From: CAVZAB01 sp963773155
Lineage (GTDB): Bacteria > Pseudomonadota > Alphaproteobacteria > Rhizobiales > Beijerinckiaceae
NCBI GenBank assembly: GCA_963773155.1
Contig: CAVZAB010000006.1
Coordinates: 124,001 to 188,000 of the forward strand
Direction: 5' to 3'
DNA length: 64,000 nucleotides
In this document: in pieces, positions 35,857 to 45,264 of the stretch
Position numbering within the stretch: position 1 is the stretch's first letter
How the letters are laid out: every line of letters starts with the position of its first letter
The notes under the pieces: generated by a model
What the model was told of the DNA's origin: nothing
The model's database searches: none
The model's input: only the letters and a program-made list of their open reading frames with translations
Position numbers and translations under genes: made by a program

Positions 35857-36363
35857 TCAGAGGCCTTCGGCGAGAAGATCGAGCGCCTCAGCGACAGCGG
35901 CAAAGCGGATCGGCTGGCGGCCGATTGGACCAAAGCGGCGCACCAGGCCTTTGATCGGCCGATTGCGGCAGGCGAGGGCGAAATGGACGAGGCCGACCGG
36001 TTTTTCGGTGCTGCCGCCGGCTGGTCCCGCAATCCCGGTGATTGCGACCGCGAGGTCGGCGGAGGCATGGGCCAGCGCACCCGCAGCCATCGCGGCAGCA
36101 ACTTCGGCGCTGACGGCGCCATATTCGGCGATCAGGCTTGCCGGCACGCCCAGCATTTCCGACTTTGCCGCATTGGAATAGGTAACGAAACCGCGGTCGA
36201 CGACCGCCGAAGAACCGGCGATCTCAGTGAGAATCGCGGCGACCAGACCGCCGGTGCAGGATTCTGCAGTTGCCAGCAAGATCCCCTGCGCCGCGCAGCG
36301 GCCGATCAGCACCCGGGCTCGATGTTCGAGTTCTTGCCAGATTTGCTCGAGATGCTCGGCCAT
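35857..36363 (-). CDS. CinA-family nicotinamide-nucleotide amidohydrolase (C-terminal domain type)
   Basis: A 168-residue stand-alone CinA C-terminal domain (PncC type) that deamidates nicotinamide mononucleotide to nicotinate mononucleotide in pyridine nucleotide salvage. The family pattern ATAESCTGGLVAAILTEIAGSS, FVTYSNAAKSEMLGV, the YGAVSAEVAAAMA segment and AITGIAGPAGGSTEKPVGLV is complete. The N-terminal MoaB-like half of full CinA is absent, as in E. coli YgaD. The ATG at 36363 lies 4 bases after the ispDF stop, so it is translationally linked to ispDF. Confidence 0.93.
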   Translation of the reverse strand: MAEHLEQIWQELEHRARVLIGRCAAQGILLATAESCTGGLVAAILTEIAGSSAVVDRGFVTYSNAAKSEMLGVPASLIAEYGAVSAEVAAAMAAGALAHASADLAVAITGIAGPAGGSTEKPVGLVHFALACRNRPIKGLVRRFGPIGRQPIRFAAVAEALDLLAEGL

Positions 36364-36367
36364 GTGC

Positions 36368-37600
36368 TTAACCGGTATCGTCGAACGGCAGACGCAGTGT
36401 CGCAACCGCCAGGGCGGCGATTCCCTCGCCGCGGCCAGTAAAGCCAAGCCGCTCGGAAGTCGTGGCCTTGAGCGCGACGCGATCGAGGGCGATGCCGGCA
36501 ATCCGGGCGAGATTGGCGCGAATGGCCTCGCGGTGGGGCCCGATGCGCGGGGCTTCGCAGACCAGCGTCGCATCGAGATGGGCAACAATGCCGCGCCGCG
36601 CCTTCAACCTTGCCAAGGCGTCCTGCAGAAAGATCTCCGAGGGGGCCAGTCGGAATTGCGGATCGCCGGGCGGAAAATGGGCGCCGATATCGGCGTCGCC
36701 AAGGCCGCCCAAAATGGCGTCGGTCAGAGCGTGCAGCAAGACGTCAGCGTCGGAATGGCCGACAAGGCTGTGGTCATGCGCAAGCCTCACGCCGCCGAGC
36801 ACGACATGATCGCCCGGACCAAAGGCGTGGACGTCGAAACCCTGGCCGACCCGAATATCGCCAAGCGCGCCATATAGCGCACGTTCCGCTACGGTAAAAT
36901 CACGCGCCGTGGTCAATTTGAAGTTCTCCAGATCGCCGGGAAAGACATGGACAGGCAGGCCGGCCCATTGGGCGAGCCCGGCATCGTCGCTGAAATCCAG
37001 CAGATTGGCCGCCATCGCTTTACGATGCGCGGCGAGGATCGGGGCGAAACGGAAGGCCTGCGGCGTCTGGACAGCGCGCAGATTGGTCCGCTCGAGCGTG
37101 CCGTTGACGAGACCGTCCGCATCGACCGATTTGATGGTGTCGGTGACGGGAAGCGCCGGGATCGCTGCCCCGTAGCGCTCGGCGGCGGCAAAGGCCGCGG
37201 CGATCAATGAAGGTTGCTGTGGATCATGCGCCAACAGAAATGGCCGGGCGCCATCGTGAACGGCAACCAGGGCGGGCGGCCCGGTGGGTCGGCCGAGCAG
37301 GCTCTCAAGTCCGGCCAGGACGCTCGCTTGCCGGGTCGCGCCGCCGATCACCGGGCGGGCCAGCCGGGCCCGGAGCGGGGCGGCAATAAGGCCTTCGGCC
37401 GCCGCGTAATCGGCGCCATCATCGGCGTGAACGACGGCCAGAACCGCGGCCGTCGGATCGGCCGCCAGCACCGCCTCGAGTGTCCAGGTCAGGACCGGGC
37501 GCCCGGCGAGCGGGCGGTATTGCTTCGGCCGATCGCCGCCCGCCCGCCTGCCGCGGCCGGCGGCTACGACGACGACGGCGCGGGATGGCGTTGGCGGCAT
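36368..37600 (-). CDS. ispDF: Bifunctional IspD-IspF isoprenoid synthesis enzyme
   Basis: A 410-residue fusion carrying two non-consecutive steps of the MEP pathway. The N-terminal half is IspD (MEP cytidylyltransferase): VVVVAAGRGRRAGGDRPKQYRPLAGRP, VHDGARPF and LERTNLRAVQTPQAFR. The C-terminal half, from about residue 250, is IspF (MECDP synthase): IRVGQGFDVHAF, GHSDADVLLHALTDAILGGLGDADIGAHFP and TTSERLGFTGRGEGI. The IspDF fusion is typical of alpha- and epsilonproteobacteria. I chose the ATG at 37600, just before the IspD fold; the frame is open upstream but unconserved there. Confidence 0.95.
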   Translation of the reverse strand: MPPTPSRAVVVVAAGRGRRAGGDRPKQYRPLAGRPVLTWTLEAVLAADPTAAVLAVVHADDGADYAAAEGLIAAPLRARLARPVIGGATRQASVLAGLESLLGRPTGPPALVAVHDGARPFLLAHDPQQPSLIAAAFAAAERYGAAIPALPVTDTIKSVDADGLVNGTLERTNLRAVQTPQAFRFAPILAAHRKAMAANLLDFSDDAGLAQWAGLPVHVFPGDLENFKLTTARDFTVAERALYGALGDIRVGQGFDVHAFGPGDHVVLGGVRLAHDHSLVGHSDADVLLHALTDAILGGLGDADIGAHFPPGDPQFRLAPSEIFLQDALARLKARRGIVAHLDATLVCEAPRIGPHREAIRANLARIAGIALDRVALKATTSERLGFTGRGEGIAALAVATLRLPFDDTG

Positions 37601-37768
37601 GGGTTCGGGCTCGAGCAAGATGTCCGAACTTAGCTTTTGCGTGGGCGAAGGGCTAGTCGAAGCTGACCCGCATTGCCTCTCGGGCTTCGGTCGCACCGCA
37701 ACCAGCGAAAACTTCTGACGCACCACAATAGGGATTGCCGCAGCGCACAATTTGATTATCATCTGAGC

Positions 37769-38785
37769 ATGCGTAATAGTGATCAACAAATAGGCATTTT
37801 TCCCGATGGTTTGCGTCTAGGCCCAATTCGACTGGAAGGCCGGGCAATTCTGGCCCCAATGTCTGGGGTAACCGACATCGGCATGCGTCGACTGGCCCAA
37901 AAGTTTGGCGCGACGTTGGTTGTTTCTGAAATGGTGGCGAGCCGGGAATTCGTCGGCGGAGCCAGCGAAAGCCGGCTGCGGGCGGAAGGCCAGGGTCTGG
38001 GCGTCCATGTCGTCCAATTGGCAGGCTGCGAGCCGCATTGGATCGGCGAGGCAGCGCGGCTTGCCGAGGCCTCGGGGGCGGCTGTCATCGACCTCAATAT
38101 GGGCTGCCCGGCCAAGCGGGTGACCGGTGGCTATGCCGGCTCGGCCTTGATGCGCGATCTCGATTTGGCGCTGGCCTTGTGTCGGGCGGCGGTTGCGGCG
38201 GTCAAGGTTCCGGTCACCCTGAAAATGCGGCTCGGCTGGGACGAGCAGAGCCGCAATGCGGCGGAATTGGCGCGGCGCGCGGCTGGCGCAGGCATCAGTC
38301 TCGTCAGCGTCCATGGCCGCACTCGCCGTCAATTTTATTCAGGCACGGCCGATTGGCCGGCGATCCGGGCGGTCAAGGACGCGGTGGCGATTCCGGTTGT
38401 CGCAAACGGCGATTGCACTGGTCCTGCCGAGGCAGCCAGCATGCTGGCTGCCTCCGGCGCCGACGCGGTGATGGTCGGGCGCGCCGCGGTCGGGCGGCCC
38501 TGGCTCGTCGGCGACATCGCGCATTATCTGACCCATGGTCGCGCTCGGGCGCCGCTCAGTGCAGCCGAACGGCGGGCCGCGGCTGGCGAGCATTACGATG
38601 CCTTGCTGTCGCTCTATGGGACCGGGCCGGGATTGCGTCACGCTCGCAAACATCTTGCCGCCTACGCCTTGCACGCCGGGTCATTGCGCGCCCTTAGCGG
38701 GCGCATGCTGCGCAGCGAGGCGCCAGCCGAGGTTGAAGCCTGTCTTGACCGGGTCTTTGCGGAGCCGGAATGCCGCGCCGCATGA
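37769..38785 (+). CDS. dusB: tRNA dihydrouridine synthase
   Basis: A 338-residue FMN enzyme that reduces uridines in tRNA D-loops. It shows APMSGVTDIGMRRLAQKFGA, the catalytic Cys in NMGCPAKRVTGGYAGSALM, TLKMRLGWD, VHGRTRRQFYSG, VVANGDCTGP and MVGRAAVGRPWL. The order dusB-ntrB-ntrC mirrors the E. coli dusB-fis and alphaproteobacterial nifR3-ntrBC arrangement, where nifR3 is the old name of dusB. The ATG at 37769 is the most family-like start. Its 3' end overlaps ntrB by 16 bases. Confidence 0.93.
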   Translation: MRNSDQQIGIFPDGLRLGPIRLEGRAILAPMSGVTDIGMRRLAQKFGATLVVSEMVASREFVGGASESRLRAEGQGLGVHVVQLAGCEPHWIGEAARLAEASGAAVIDLNMGCPAKRVTGGYAGSALMRDLDLALALCRAAVAAVKVPVTLKMRLGWDEQSRNAAELARRAAGAGISLVSVHGRTRRQFYSGTADWPAIRAVKDAVAIPVVANGDCTGPAEAASMLAASGADAVMVGRAAVGRPWLVGDIAHYLTHGRARAPLSAAERRAAAGEHYDALLSLYGTGPGLRHARKHLAAYALHAGSLRALSGRMLRSEAPAEVEACLDRVFAEPECRAA

Positions 38786-40017
38786 GCTTTTCCGACAAGC
38801 AGTCGCCCGCGCCTGGCCGCCTCGCCCAGGGCGCTCGCCGTCTGGAATTTCCGGCCAGGCCCGGCGGCGGCCGCGCGCAAAGCGACAAGGTTCTGGCGGC
38901 CCTGCCGCAGCCAGTCCTGGTTGTTGCCGGCGACGGCAGCCTAGTCGAGGCAAATGCCGCCGCCGAAATATTCTTCGCTATGAGCCACGCGGCGCTACGT
39001 CGCCGCCGCCTCGACGATCTGGTACCCTTCGGCTCGCCAATTCTGACCCTGGTCGAGCAGGTGCGGCGGCGTGGCAGCGGCGTCAACGAGTACCGGGTCG
39101 ATCTCGGGACGCCCCGGATTGGCATGGAGCGGATTGTCGATATCCATGCCGGGCCGGTCCACGAGGCCGATGAACTCGTGGCTATCATGCTGTTTGAACG
39201 AACAATTGCCGATAAAATAGACAGGCAGCTGACGCACCGAGGAGCAGCCCGCTCAGTTTCTGCGCTCGCCTCCATGCTGGCCCATGAGATCAAGAATCCG
39301 CTGTCGGGTATCCGTGGGGCGGCGCAATTGCTCGAGACTTCGGCGAGCGATCAGGACCGCGCCCTGACCCGACTGATCTGCGAGGAGACCGACCGGATCG
39401 TCAAGCTGGTCAACCGGATGAGCGCCTTTTCCGATGATCGGCCGATCGACCGTGAAAGCGTCAATATCCACACTGTGCTCGATCACGTGAAGCGGGTGGC
39501 CCAGGCCGGCTTTGCCCGCCATATCCGCTTCGAGGAGGCCTACGATCCTTCGCTGCCGCAGGTCCACGCCAACCGCGACCAATTGGTCCAAGTCTTTCTC
39601 AATCTGGTGAAAAATGCCGCCGAGGCGATCGGCACGGACGCCATCGATGGCGAGATTGTTCTAACGACAGCCTTCCGGCCGGGCGTTCGACTGCGCAGTC
39701 CCGGCGTCGATGCGCCGGTCGGCCTGCCGCTCGAATTCTGCGTCCGCGACAATGGACCAGGCGTCGGCGAGGAGCTGATGCCCTATCTTTTCGACCCTTT
39801 CGTTTCGACCAAGACCGCCGGGACTGGCCTCGGACTTGCACTGGTTGCCAAGATTATTGGCGATCACGGTGGCATGGTCGAATGCGAATCGCATCCGCGC
39901 AGGACGATTTTTCGCGTTCTCTTGCCAATGTTTGCGCCGCGCGACGGTCGGATTGGCCCGCAGGTGGCCAGCGATCCGCCGACCGCGCCAAGCGGCAGGG
40001 GAGAGAATAGGGGATGA
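38770..40017 (+). CDS. ntrB: Nitrogen regulation sensor histidine kinase NtrB
   Basis: NtrB (415 residues) phosphorylates NtrC when nitrogen is scarce and is controlled by PII. It has an N-terminal PAS domain (LAALPQPVLVVAGDGSLVEAN), the phospho-acceptor His in SMLAHEIKNPLSGIRGAAQ, the N box NLVKNAAEAI, the G1 box DNGPGVGEEL and the G2 box GTGLGLALV. It is soluble, with no membrane segments. The ATG at 38770 has GGAG five bases upstream and lies within the end of dusB; a second ATG at 38782 forms an ATGA overlap and is the alternative. Its stop overlaps the ntrC start by 4 bases. Confidence 0.95.
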   Translation: MPRRMSFSDKQSPAPGRLAQGARRLEFPARPGGGRAQSDKVLAALPQPVLVVAGDGSLVEANAAAEIFFAMSHAALRRRRLDDLVPFGSPILTLVEQVRRRGSGVNEYRVDLGTPRIGMERIVDIHAGPVHEADELVAIMLFERTIADKIDRQLTHRGAARSVSALASMLAHEIKNPLSGIRGAAQLLETSASDQDRALTRLICEETDRIVKLVNRMSAFSDDRPIDRESVNIHTVLDHVKRVAQAGFARHIRFEEAYDPSLPQVHANRDQLVQVFLNLVKNAAEAIGTDAIDGEIVLTTAFRPGVRLRSPGVDAPVGLPLEFCVRDNGPGVGEELMPYLFDPFVSTKTAGTGLGLALVAKIIGDHGGMVECESHPRRTIFRVLLPMFAPRDGRIGPQVASDPPTAPSGRGENRG

Positions 40018-41501
40018 CCGGCGGAAACATTCTTGTCGCTGACGACGATTCCGCAATCCGTACCGTTGTAAGCCAAGCACTCGGGCGTGCCGGCTATGAA
40101 GTTCGCACCACCGGCACCGCAGCTACCCTCTGGCGCTGGGTCCAGGCCGGGGAGGGCGATCTCGTCATTACCGACGTCGTTATGCCGGATGAAAATGCCT
40201 TCGAACTCCTGCCGCGCATCAAGAAGATGCGGCCCGATCTGCCGATCATCGTTATGAGCGCGCAGAACACCTTCATGACGGCGATCAAGGCCTCGGAGCG
40301 CGGCGCCTACGATTATCTGCCGAAACCCTTTGATCTCAAGGAACTGGTTTCGATCGTCGGCCGCGCGATGAGCGAGCCCAAACAGCGCGTGTCGCAATTG
40401 GCACCCGACGACGGCGACAGCATGCCGCTGGTCGGCCGTTCGCCCGCGATGCAGGAAATCTACCGGGCGCTTGCCCGTCTCATGCAGACCGATTTGACCG
40501 TAATGATCAGCGGCGAATCGGGAACCGGCAAGGAGCTAGTGGCGCGGGCGCTCCACGATTACGGCAAGCGGCGCAACGGCCCCTTTGTCGCGATTAACAT
40601 GGCTGCCATTCCGCGCGATCTCATCGAAAGTGAATTGTTTGGCCACGAGAAAGGCGCCTTCACGGGCGCCAATGCCCGCTCGGCCGGCCGGTTCGAGCAG
40701 GCCGAGGGCGGCACCCTGTTTCTCGATGAGATCGGCGACATGCCGATGGAGGCCCAGACACGGCTGCTGCGTGTCCTTCAGCAGGGCGAATATACGACGG
40801 TCGGCGGTCGGACCGCGATAAAGACCAACGTTCGCATCGTCGCTGCGACCAACAAGGATCTGCGCGTCTCGATCGCGCAAGGTCTGTTCCGCGAGGACTT
40901 ATTCTTCCGCCTCAACGTGGTCCCGCTGCGCCTGCCGCCGCTGCGCGAACGCGGCGAAGACATTCCCGATCTCGTTCGGCATTTCTTCGCCCGCGCCGCC
41001 GCCGAGGGCCTGCCGCAAAAATATATCGACGGCGGTGGGCTCGATCGGCTCAAGCGCTATCGATGGCCGGGCAATATTCGCGAACTGGAAAACCTCATTC
41101 GGAGGCTCGCGGCGCTTTATCCACAGGAAACCGTCACCCAGGCGCTGGTCGACGCCGAACTCGGGGCCGATCCGCAAATGGCTGCGGCCGCGCCCGAAGA
41201 GCCGCTTACCAATGCCAATGGCCGGTCGGGTGGCGGGGGAAGCGAGGAGCCGGCCAGCCTTTCCATGGCGGTCGAAAGGCATCTCGCGGTCGTCTTCCGC
41301 GGCCACGGCGATGGGTTGCCGCCGCCCGGCCTCTATCATCGCGTCCTGCGCGAAATCGAAGGACCGCTGCTGACCGCCGCTTTGGCGGCCACCCGCGGCA
41401 ATCAGATCAAGGCTGCCGAATTGCTGGGCCTCAACCGCAACACCTTGCGCAAGAAGGTCCGCAATCTCGACATTCGGCTGATGCGTTCGCCGCGTCCCTG
41501 A
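40014..41501 (+). CDS. ntrC: Nitrogen regulator NtrC, sigma54 activator
   Basis: NtrC (495 residues) activates sigma54 promoters of nitrogen-assimilation genes. The receiver domain has the phospho-acceptor Asp in DLVITDVVMPDENAF. The AAA+ domain shows Walker A GESGTGKEL, the sigma54-contact loop GAFTGA, Walker B GGTLFLDEIGD and the arginine-containing RVLQQGEYTTVGG region. A Fis-type helix-turn-helix (GNQIKAAELLGLNRNTLRKKV) closes the protein. ATGA overlap with ntrB. Confidence 0.97.
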   Translation: MTGGNILVADDDSAIRTVVSQALGRAGYEVRTTGTAATLWRWVQAGEGDLVITDVVMPDENAFELLPRIKKMRPDLPIIVMSAQNTFMTAIKASERGAYDYLPKPFDLKELVSIVGRAMSEPKQRVSQLAPDDGDSMPLVGRSPAMQEIYRALARLMQTDLTVMISGESGTGKELVARALHDYGKRRNGPFVAINMAAIPRDLIESELFGHEKGAFTGANARSAGRFEQAEGGTLFLDEIGDMPMEAQTRLLRVLQQGEYTTVGGRTAIKTNVRIVAATNKDLRVSIAQGLFREDLFFRLNVVPLRLPPLRERGEDIPDLVRHFFARAAAEGLPQKYIDGGGLDRLKRYRWPGNIRELENLIRRLAALYPQETVTQALVDAELGADPQMAAAAPEEPLTNANGRSGGGGSEEPASLSMAVERHLAVVFRGHGDGLPPPGLYHRVLREIEGPLLTAALAATRGNQIKAAELLGLNRNTLRKKVRNLDIRLMRSPRP

Positions 41502-41525
41502 AAAGAAACATTCATCGCCGCTAAA

Positions 41526-41562
41526 TTGTCGCAATTTCGCAACAGCGTTGTATAATTACAAC
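41526..41562 (+). promoter_or_regulatory. Promoter with overlapping inverted repeat before ntrY
   Basis: A perfect TATAAT lies at 41551-41556 in an AT-rich 40-base pocket. A TTGTCG at 41526-41531 could be the -35 but is 19 bases away, so the match is imperfect. GTTGTA (41547-41552) and TACAAC (41557-41562) are perfect inverted 6-base arms embracing the -10, a layout expected of an operator. The region separates ntrC (stop 41501) from ntrY (start 41607), so ntrYX probably has its own promoter. Confidence 0.5.
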
Positions 41563-41606
41563 GAGCGCGGTGGCGAATCGCCGTGCCGATGACGCTTTCT
41601 GGGTGA

Positions 41607-43872
41607 ATGAGCACAAGCCAAAGCGATAGCGACCAACCGACCGATCTCGGTGCCGCTCAGGAGCCGCGCAGCCCATTGGCTACGCGGTTCGGGGCCTTTG
41701 CCGTTGTGCTGGCGCTTGTCTGCGTTCTCGCCACCTTCTTGGTCTTTTCCGGTTTTTCGCCGGTCGTGCCAACCGACGCGGTCGTGTTCGGGCTATTTGC
41801 TGCCAACGCGCTAATCATTCTGATCCTTCTCGCCCTGATTGCCTGGGAACTCGGTCGCCTGATCAAGGCGCGCCGTGAACAGGCGGCGGCGGCGCGCCTG
41901 CACATACGCATTGTCAGCCTGTTCTCGGTGATTGCCGCGGCGCCCGCGCTGATCATGGCGGCGGTCGGTGCAACGACGCTGGAGCGCGGCCTAAGCCCGG
42001 CCTTCATGCAGGAATTGCCAGGTTTCATCCGGCATACATTGGATGCCGCGACGCTCTATCGGGAATCGCAATGCCGCACGCTGGTTCGTGAGGCCGAACT
42101 GACCGCCGCCGACCTCGATCGCGGCAAGGTTCTATTCGACACTAATCCGGCGATGTTTAAGGATTATTTCGCGTCGCGGGCCAAATTCCTCGGCTTTGCC
42201 GGCGCCGCGATTATGAAGCGCAACGGCGACATCGTCGAACAAATCGGCGGCACCCCGCAAGCGCCGATTGTTCCGCCGGCCGACGCCGATTTCGAGGACG
42301 CCAAGAAGCGTGAGGTTGTCTGTGCAATCCTCAACGACGGTCAGGCCTTCGCCGCGGTACGCGAACTCAGCGCCTTTGAAAACACCTTTCTATATGTGGT
42401 GCGGCCGGTCGATCCGTTCGTCGCTTCCTTTGCGAGCCAGGCCGAGGACGTCGTCAATATCTACGACCAGTTCGACGCGCATCGCCGCAACATCCAGATC
42501 GCCTTTGCGATCATGTATGCGTTGCTTGCCCTGGTTATGTTGCTCGCCGCCATCTGGCTCGGCCTGTCCTTTGCCAACCGGCTGGTCGCTCCGATTCGTC
42601 GGCTGATCGACGCCACCGATCAGGTCTCCTCCGGCAATCTCTACGTGCAAGTCCCGGTCAAGCGCTCGGAGGGCGATCTTGCCCATCTCGGCACGACCTT
42701 CAACAAAATGACCTCGGAGCTGCGGCTCCAGCAGAACCGTCTGCTTGCCGCAAGCCGGCTCATCGACGAGCGGCGCGTTTTCACCGAGGCGGTATTGTCA
42801 GGCGTTCCGGCCGCGGTCATCGGGGTCAATGGCAAGGGCATCATTTCCGTTCTCAATCCGTCGGCCGAGCGGCTGCTGGCGGGCGAAGCGGCCAGCGCGC
42901 ATCCGGTTATCGGCGAAGCGCTCGAGCGTGCCCTGCCGGAACTCGGCCCCAAGATCGCCGAGGCGCTTGCCGGCCGTGCGCGATTTTACCAGAGCCAGAT
43001 GTCGCTCAGCCGGCACGGCCGCGAGCGAATCTACAATATGCGCGTAACGACCGAACCCGCCCCGCCCGGCGCCGAGCAATCCTATGTCGTGACGCTTGAC
43101 GACATGACCGATCTGGTCCAGGCGCAGCGCTCCTCGGCCTGGGCCGATGTCGCCCGTCGCATCGCCCACGAGATCAAGAACCCGTTAACGCCGATCGCAG
43201 CTGTCGGCCGAGCGGCTGAAGCGCAAATATGGCCGGGTCATCACCGAGGACCGGGAGGTCTTCGACCAATGTACTGATACGATCGTGCGGCAAGTCGACG
43301 ATATCAAGCGGATGGTCGACGAATTCTCCTCCTTCGCCCGGATGCCGCGGGCCCGGCTGCAGGAGGAGGACCTGTGCCAGTGCATTCGCCAGGTCCAGTT
43401 CGAGCGTCGGGTCGCGCATGCCGATGTCCGCTTTCACGACAATCTGCCGGAGCAGCCGCTGATGGCGCACTTCGACCGGCGGCTGATGTCGCAGGCTCTG
43501 ACCAATGTGTTGAAGAATGCCGCCGAGGGCATTGCCGCCAGCGCCGATCCCGCCGCCGGCGAAATCTGGCTCAAGCTCGAGACCGGTTTCGACGGCTGGA
43601 TCGTCATCGACGTCATCGACAATGGCAAGGGCTTTCCCAAGGAGAACAGGCAGCGCCTTCTCGAGCCCTATATGACGACGCGAGCCGAGGGAACCGGGCT
43701 CGGCTTGCCGATTGTCGCCAAGATTCTCGAGGATCATGGCGGCGGCATAGAATTGCTCGACACGCCGGCTGACCTGGCGCCGAGCGGAGCCTGCGTGCGG
43801 CTGTTCTTCCCGGCCAACCGGCCGGCTGACGAAGCCCCATCCTTTATCGAACCAGCGACAGAGAAGGCGTAA
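41607..43872 (+). CDS. ntrY: Nitrogen/redox sensor histidine kinase NtrY, frameshifted at 43197
   Basis: NtrY is a membrane-bound sensor kinase. The first part (to about 43197) has a hydrophobic N-terminus with three to four membrane segments, an extracytoplasmic sensory domain, another membrane segment near 42510-42570, a HAMP domain (NRLVAPIRRLIDATDQVSSG), a PAS domain and the phospho-acceptor RIAHEIKNPLTPI. The second part, in another frame, has NVLKNAAEGI, DNGKGFPKEN and GTGLGLPIV. Deleting the G at 43197 restores LTPIQLSAERLKRKYGRVI and a 754-residue protein, the usual length. As printed, the kinase would end right after the His box. Confidence 0.92.
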
Positions 43873-43880
43873 ACCGATTC

Positions 43881-45245
43881 ATGGCAAGCGATATCCTCAT
43901 CGTCGACGACGAAGCAGACATTCGCGAAATCGTCTCCGGCATTCTCACTGACGAAGGACATGCGACGCGCACGGCCCGCAATTCCGACGAGGCCTTGACC
44001 TCGATCGAATCGCGGCGGCCCGCGCTGGTGTTTCTCGACATCTGGCTGCAGGGCTCCAAGCTCGACGGCCTGCAATTGCTCGAGATCATCAAGTCCCAGA
44101 ACCCGACCCTGCCGATTGTCATGATTTCCGGGCACGGCAATATCGAAACAGCGGTCTCGGCGATCAAGCTCGGTGCCTATGATTTCATCGAGAAACCATT
44201 CAAGGCCGACCGGCTGGTACTGGTCGCCGAACGCGCCCTCGAGGCGTCGCGGTTGAGGCGCGAAGTCAGCGAATTGCGCGTGCGCGGCGGCATGAACCGA
44301 TTGATCGGTCGTTGCAGCGCTACCAATCAATTGCGCCAGGTGATCGAACGGGTGGCGCCGGCCAATTCGAGGATCTTGATAACCGGCGCCTCGGGCACCG
44401 GCAAAGAATTGGCGGCGCGGATGATCCACGAAGCCTCGACCCGGGCCGAGGGTCCGTTTGTCGCGGTCAATGCCGCGACTATGGAGCCCGAGACCATGGA
44501 GCCGGAGTTGTTCGGCGTCGAAGGCGGGGAGGGACGGGCGCGCAAGATCGGCGCGCTCGAGGAGGCGCACGGCGGCACGCTCTATCTCGACGAGGTTGCC
44601 GACATGCCGCGCGAGACGCAGGGCAAGATCCTGCGGGTTCTGGTCGACCAGAATTTCCAGCGTGTCGGCGGCTCAACCCGGGTCTTCGTCGACGTGCGCA
44701 TCATCTCGTCGACGAGCCGTGACTTGGCGACGATGATCGGCGAGGGGAGCTTTCGCGAGGATTTGTTCCATCGCCTTTCAGTCGTCCCGATCCGGGTTCC
44801 CTCGCTCGCCGAGCGGCGCGACGACATTCCCGAATTGATCGATTATTTCATGACTCAATTCGCTTTGACGAGCGGGATGCCGCCACGCCTGATCGCCGAC
44901 GATGCCATGGCGGTTCTGCAGTCGCATGATTGGCCAGGCAACATCCGCGAATTGCGCAACAATGTCGAACGCATGCTGATCCTTACCACCGGCGATCCGA
45001 ATGCCGCCATCAGCGCGGACATGCTGCCCTCCGAGGTCGGCGCTCTGGTCCCCAACACGCCGAACGGGGCAGGCGGCGAGAAACTGATGAGCCTGCCGCT
45101 GCGCGAGGCACGCGAAGTCTTCGAGCGCGAGTATTTGGTCGCCCAGATCAACCGATTCGGCGGCAACATTTCCCGCACCGCGGAATTCATCGGCATGGAG
45201 CGCTCCGCCCTCCACCGCAAGTTGAAGTCGCTGGGTGTCGATTGA
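43881..45245 (+). CDS. ntrX: Response regulator NtrX
   Basis: NtrX (454 residues) is the partner of NtrY, 8 bases downstream of it. It has a receiver domain (phospho-Asp in ALVFLDIWLQGSKLDG), a AAA+ domain with Walker A GASGTGKEL and Walker B GGTLYLDEVAD, and a C-terminal Fis-type helix-turn-helix (GGNISRTAEFIGMERSALHRKL). Where NtrC has GAFTGA, NtrX reads ELFGVEGGEGRARKIGALEEA, so the sigma54-contact loop is missing. This is typical of alphaproteobacterial NtrX, which is thought to act on sigma70 promoters or as a repressor. Confidence 0.95.
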   Translation: MASDILIVDDEADIREIVSGILTDEGHATRTARNSDEALTSIESRRPALVFLDIWLQGSKLDGLQLLEIIKSQNPTLPIVMISGHGNIETAVSAIKLGAYDFIEKPFKADRLVLVAERALEASRLRREVSELRVRGGMNRLIGRCSATNQLRQVIERVAPANSRILITGASGTGKELAARMIHEASTRAEGPFVAVNAATMEPETMEPELFGVEGGEGRARKIGALEEAHGGTLYLDEVADMPRETQGKILRVLVDQNFQRVGGSTRVFVDVRIISSTSRDLATMIGEGSFREDLFHRLSVVPIRVPSLAERRDDIPELIDYFMTQFALTSGMPPRLIADDAMAVLQSHDWPGNIRELRNNVERMLILTTGDPNAAISADMLPSEVGALVPNTPNGAGGEKLMSLPLREAREVFEREYLVAQINRFGGNISRTAEFIGMERSALHRKLKSLGVD

Positions 45246-45264
45246 TCGGCGATGGGAGCGCAGC

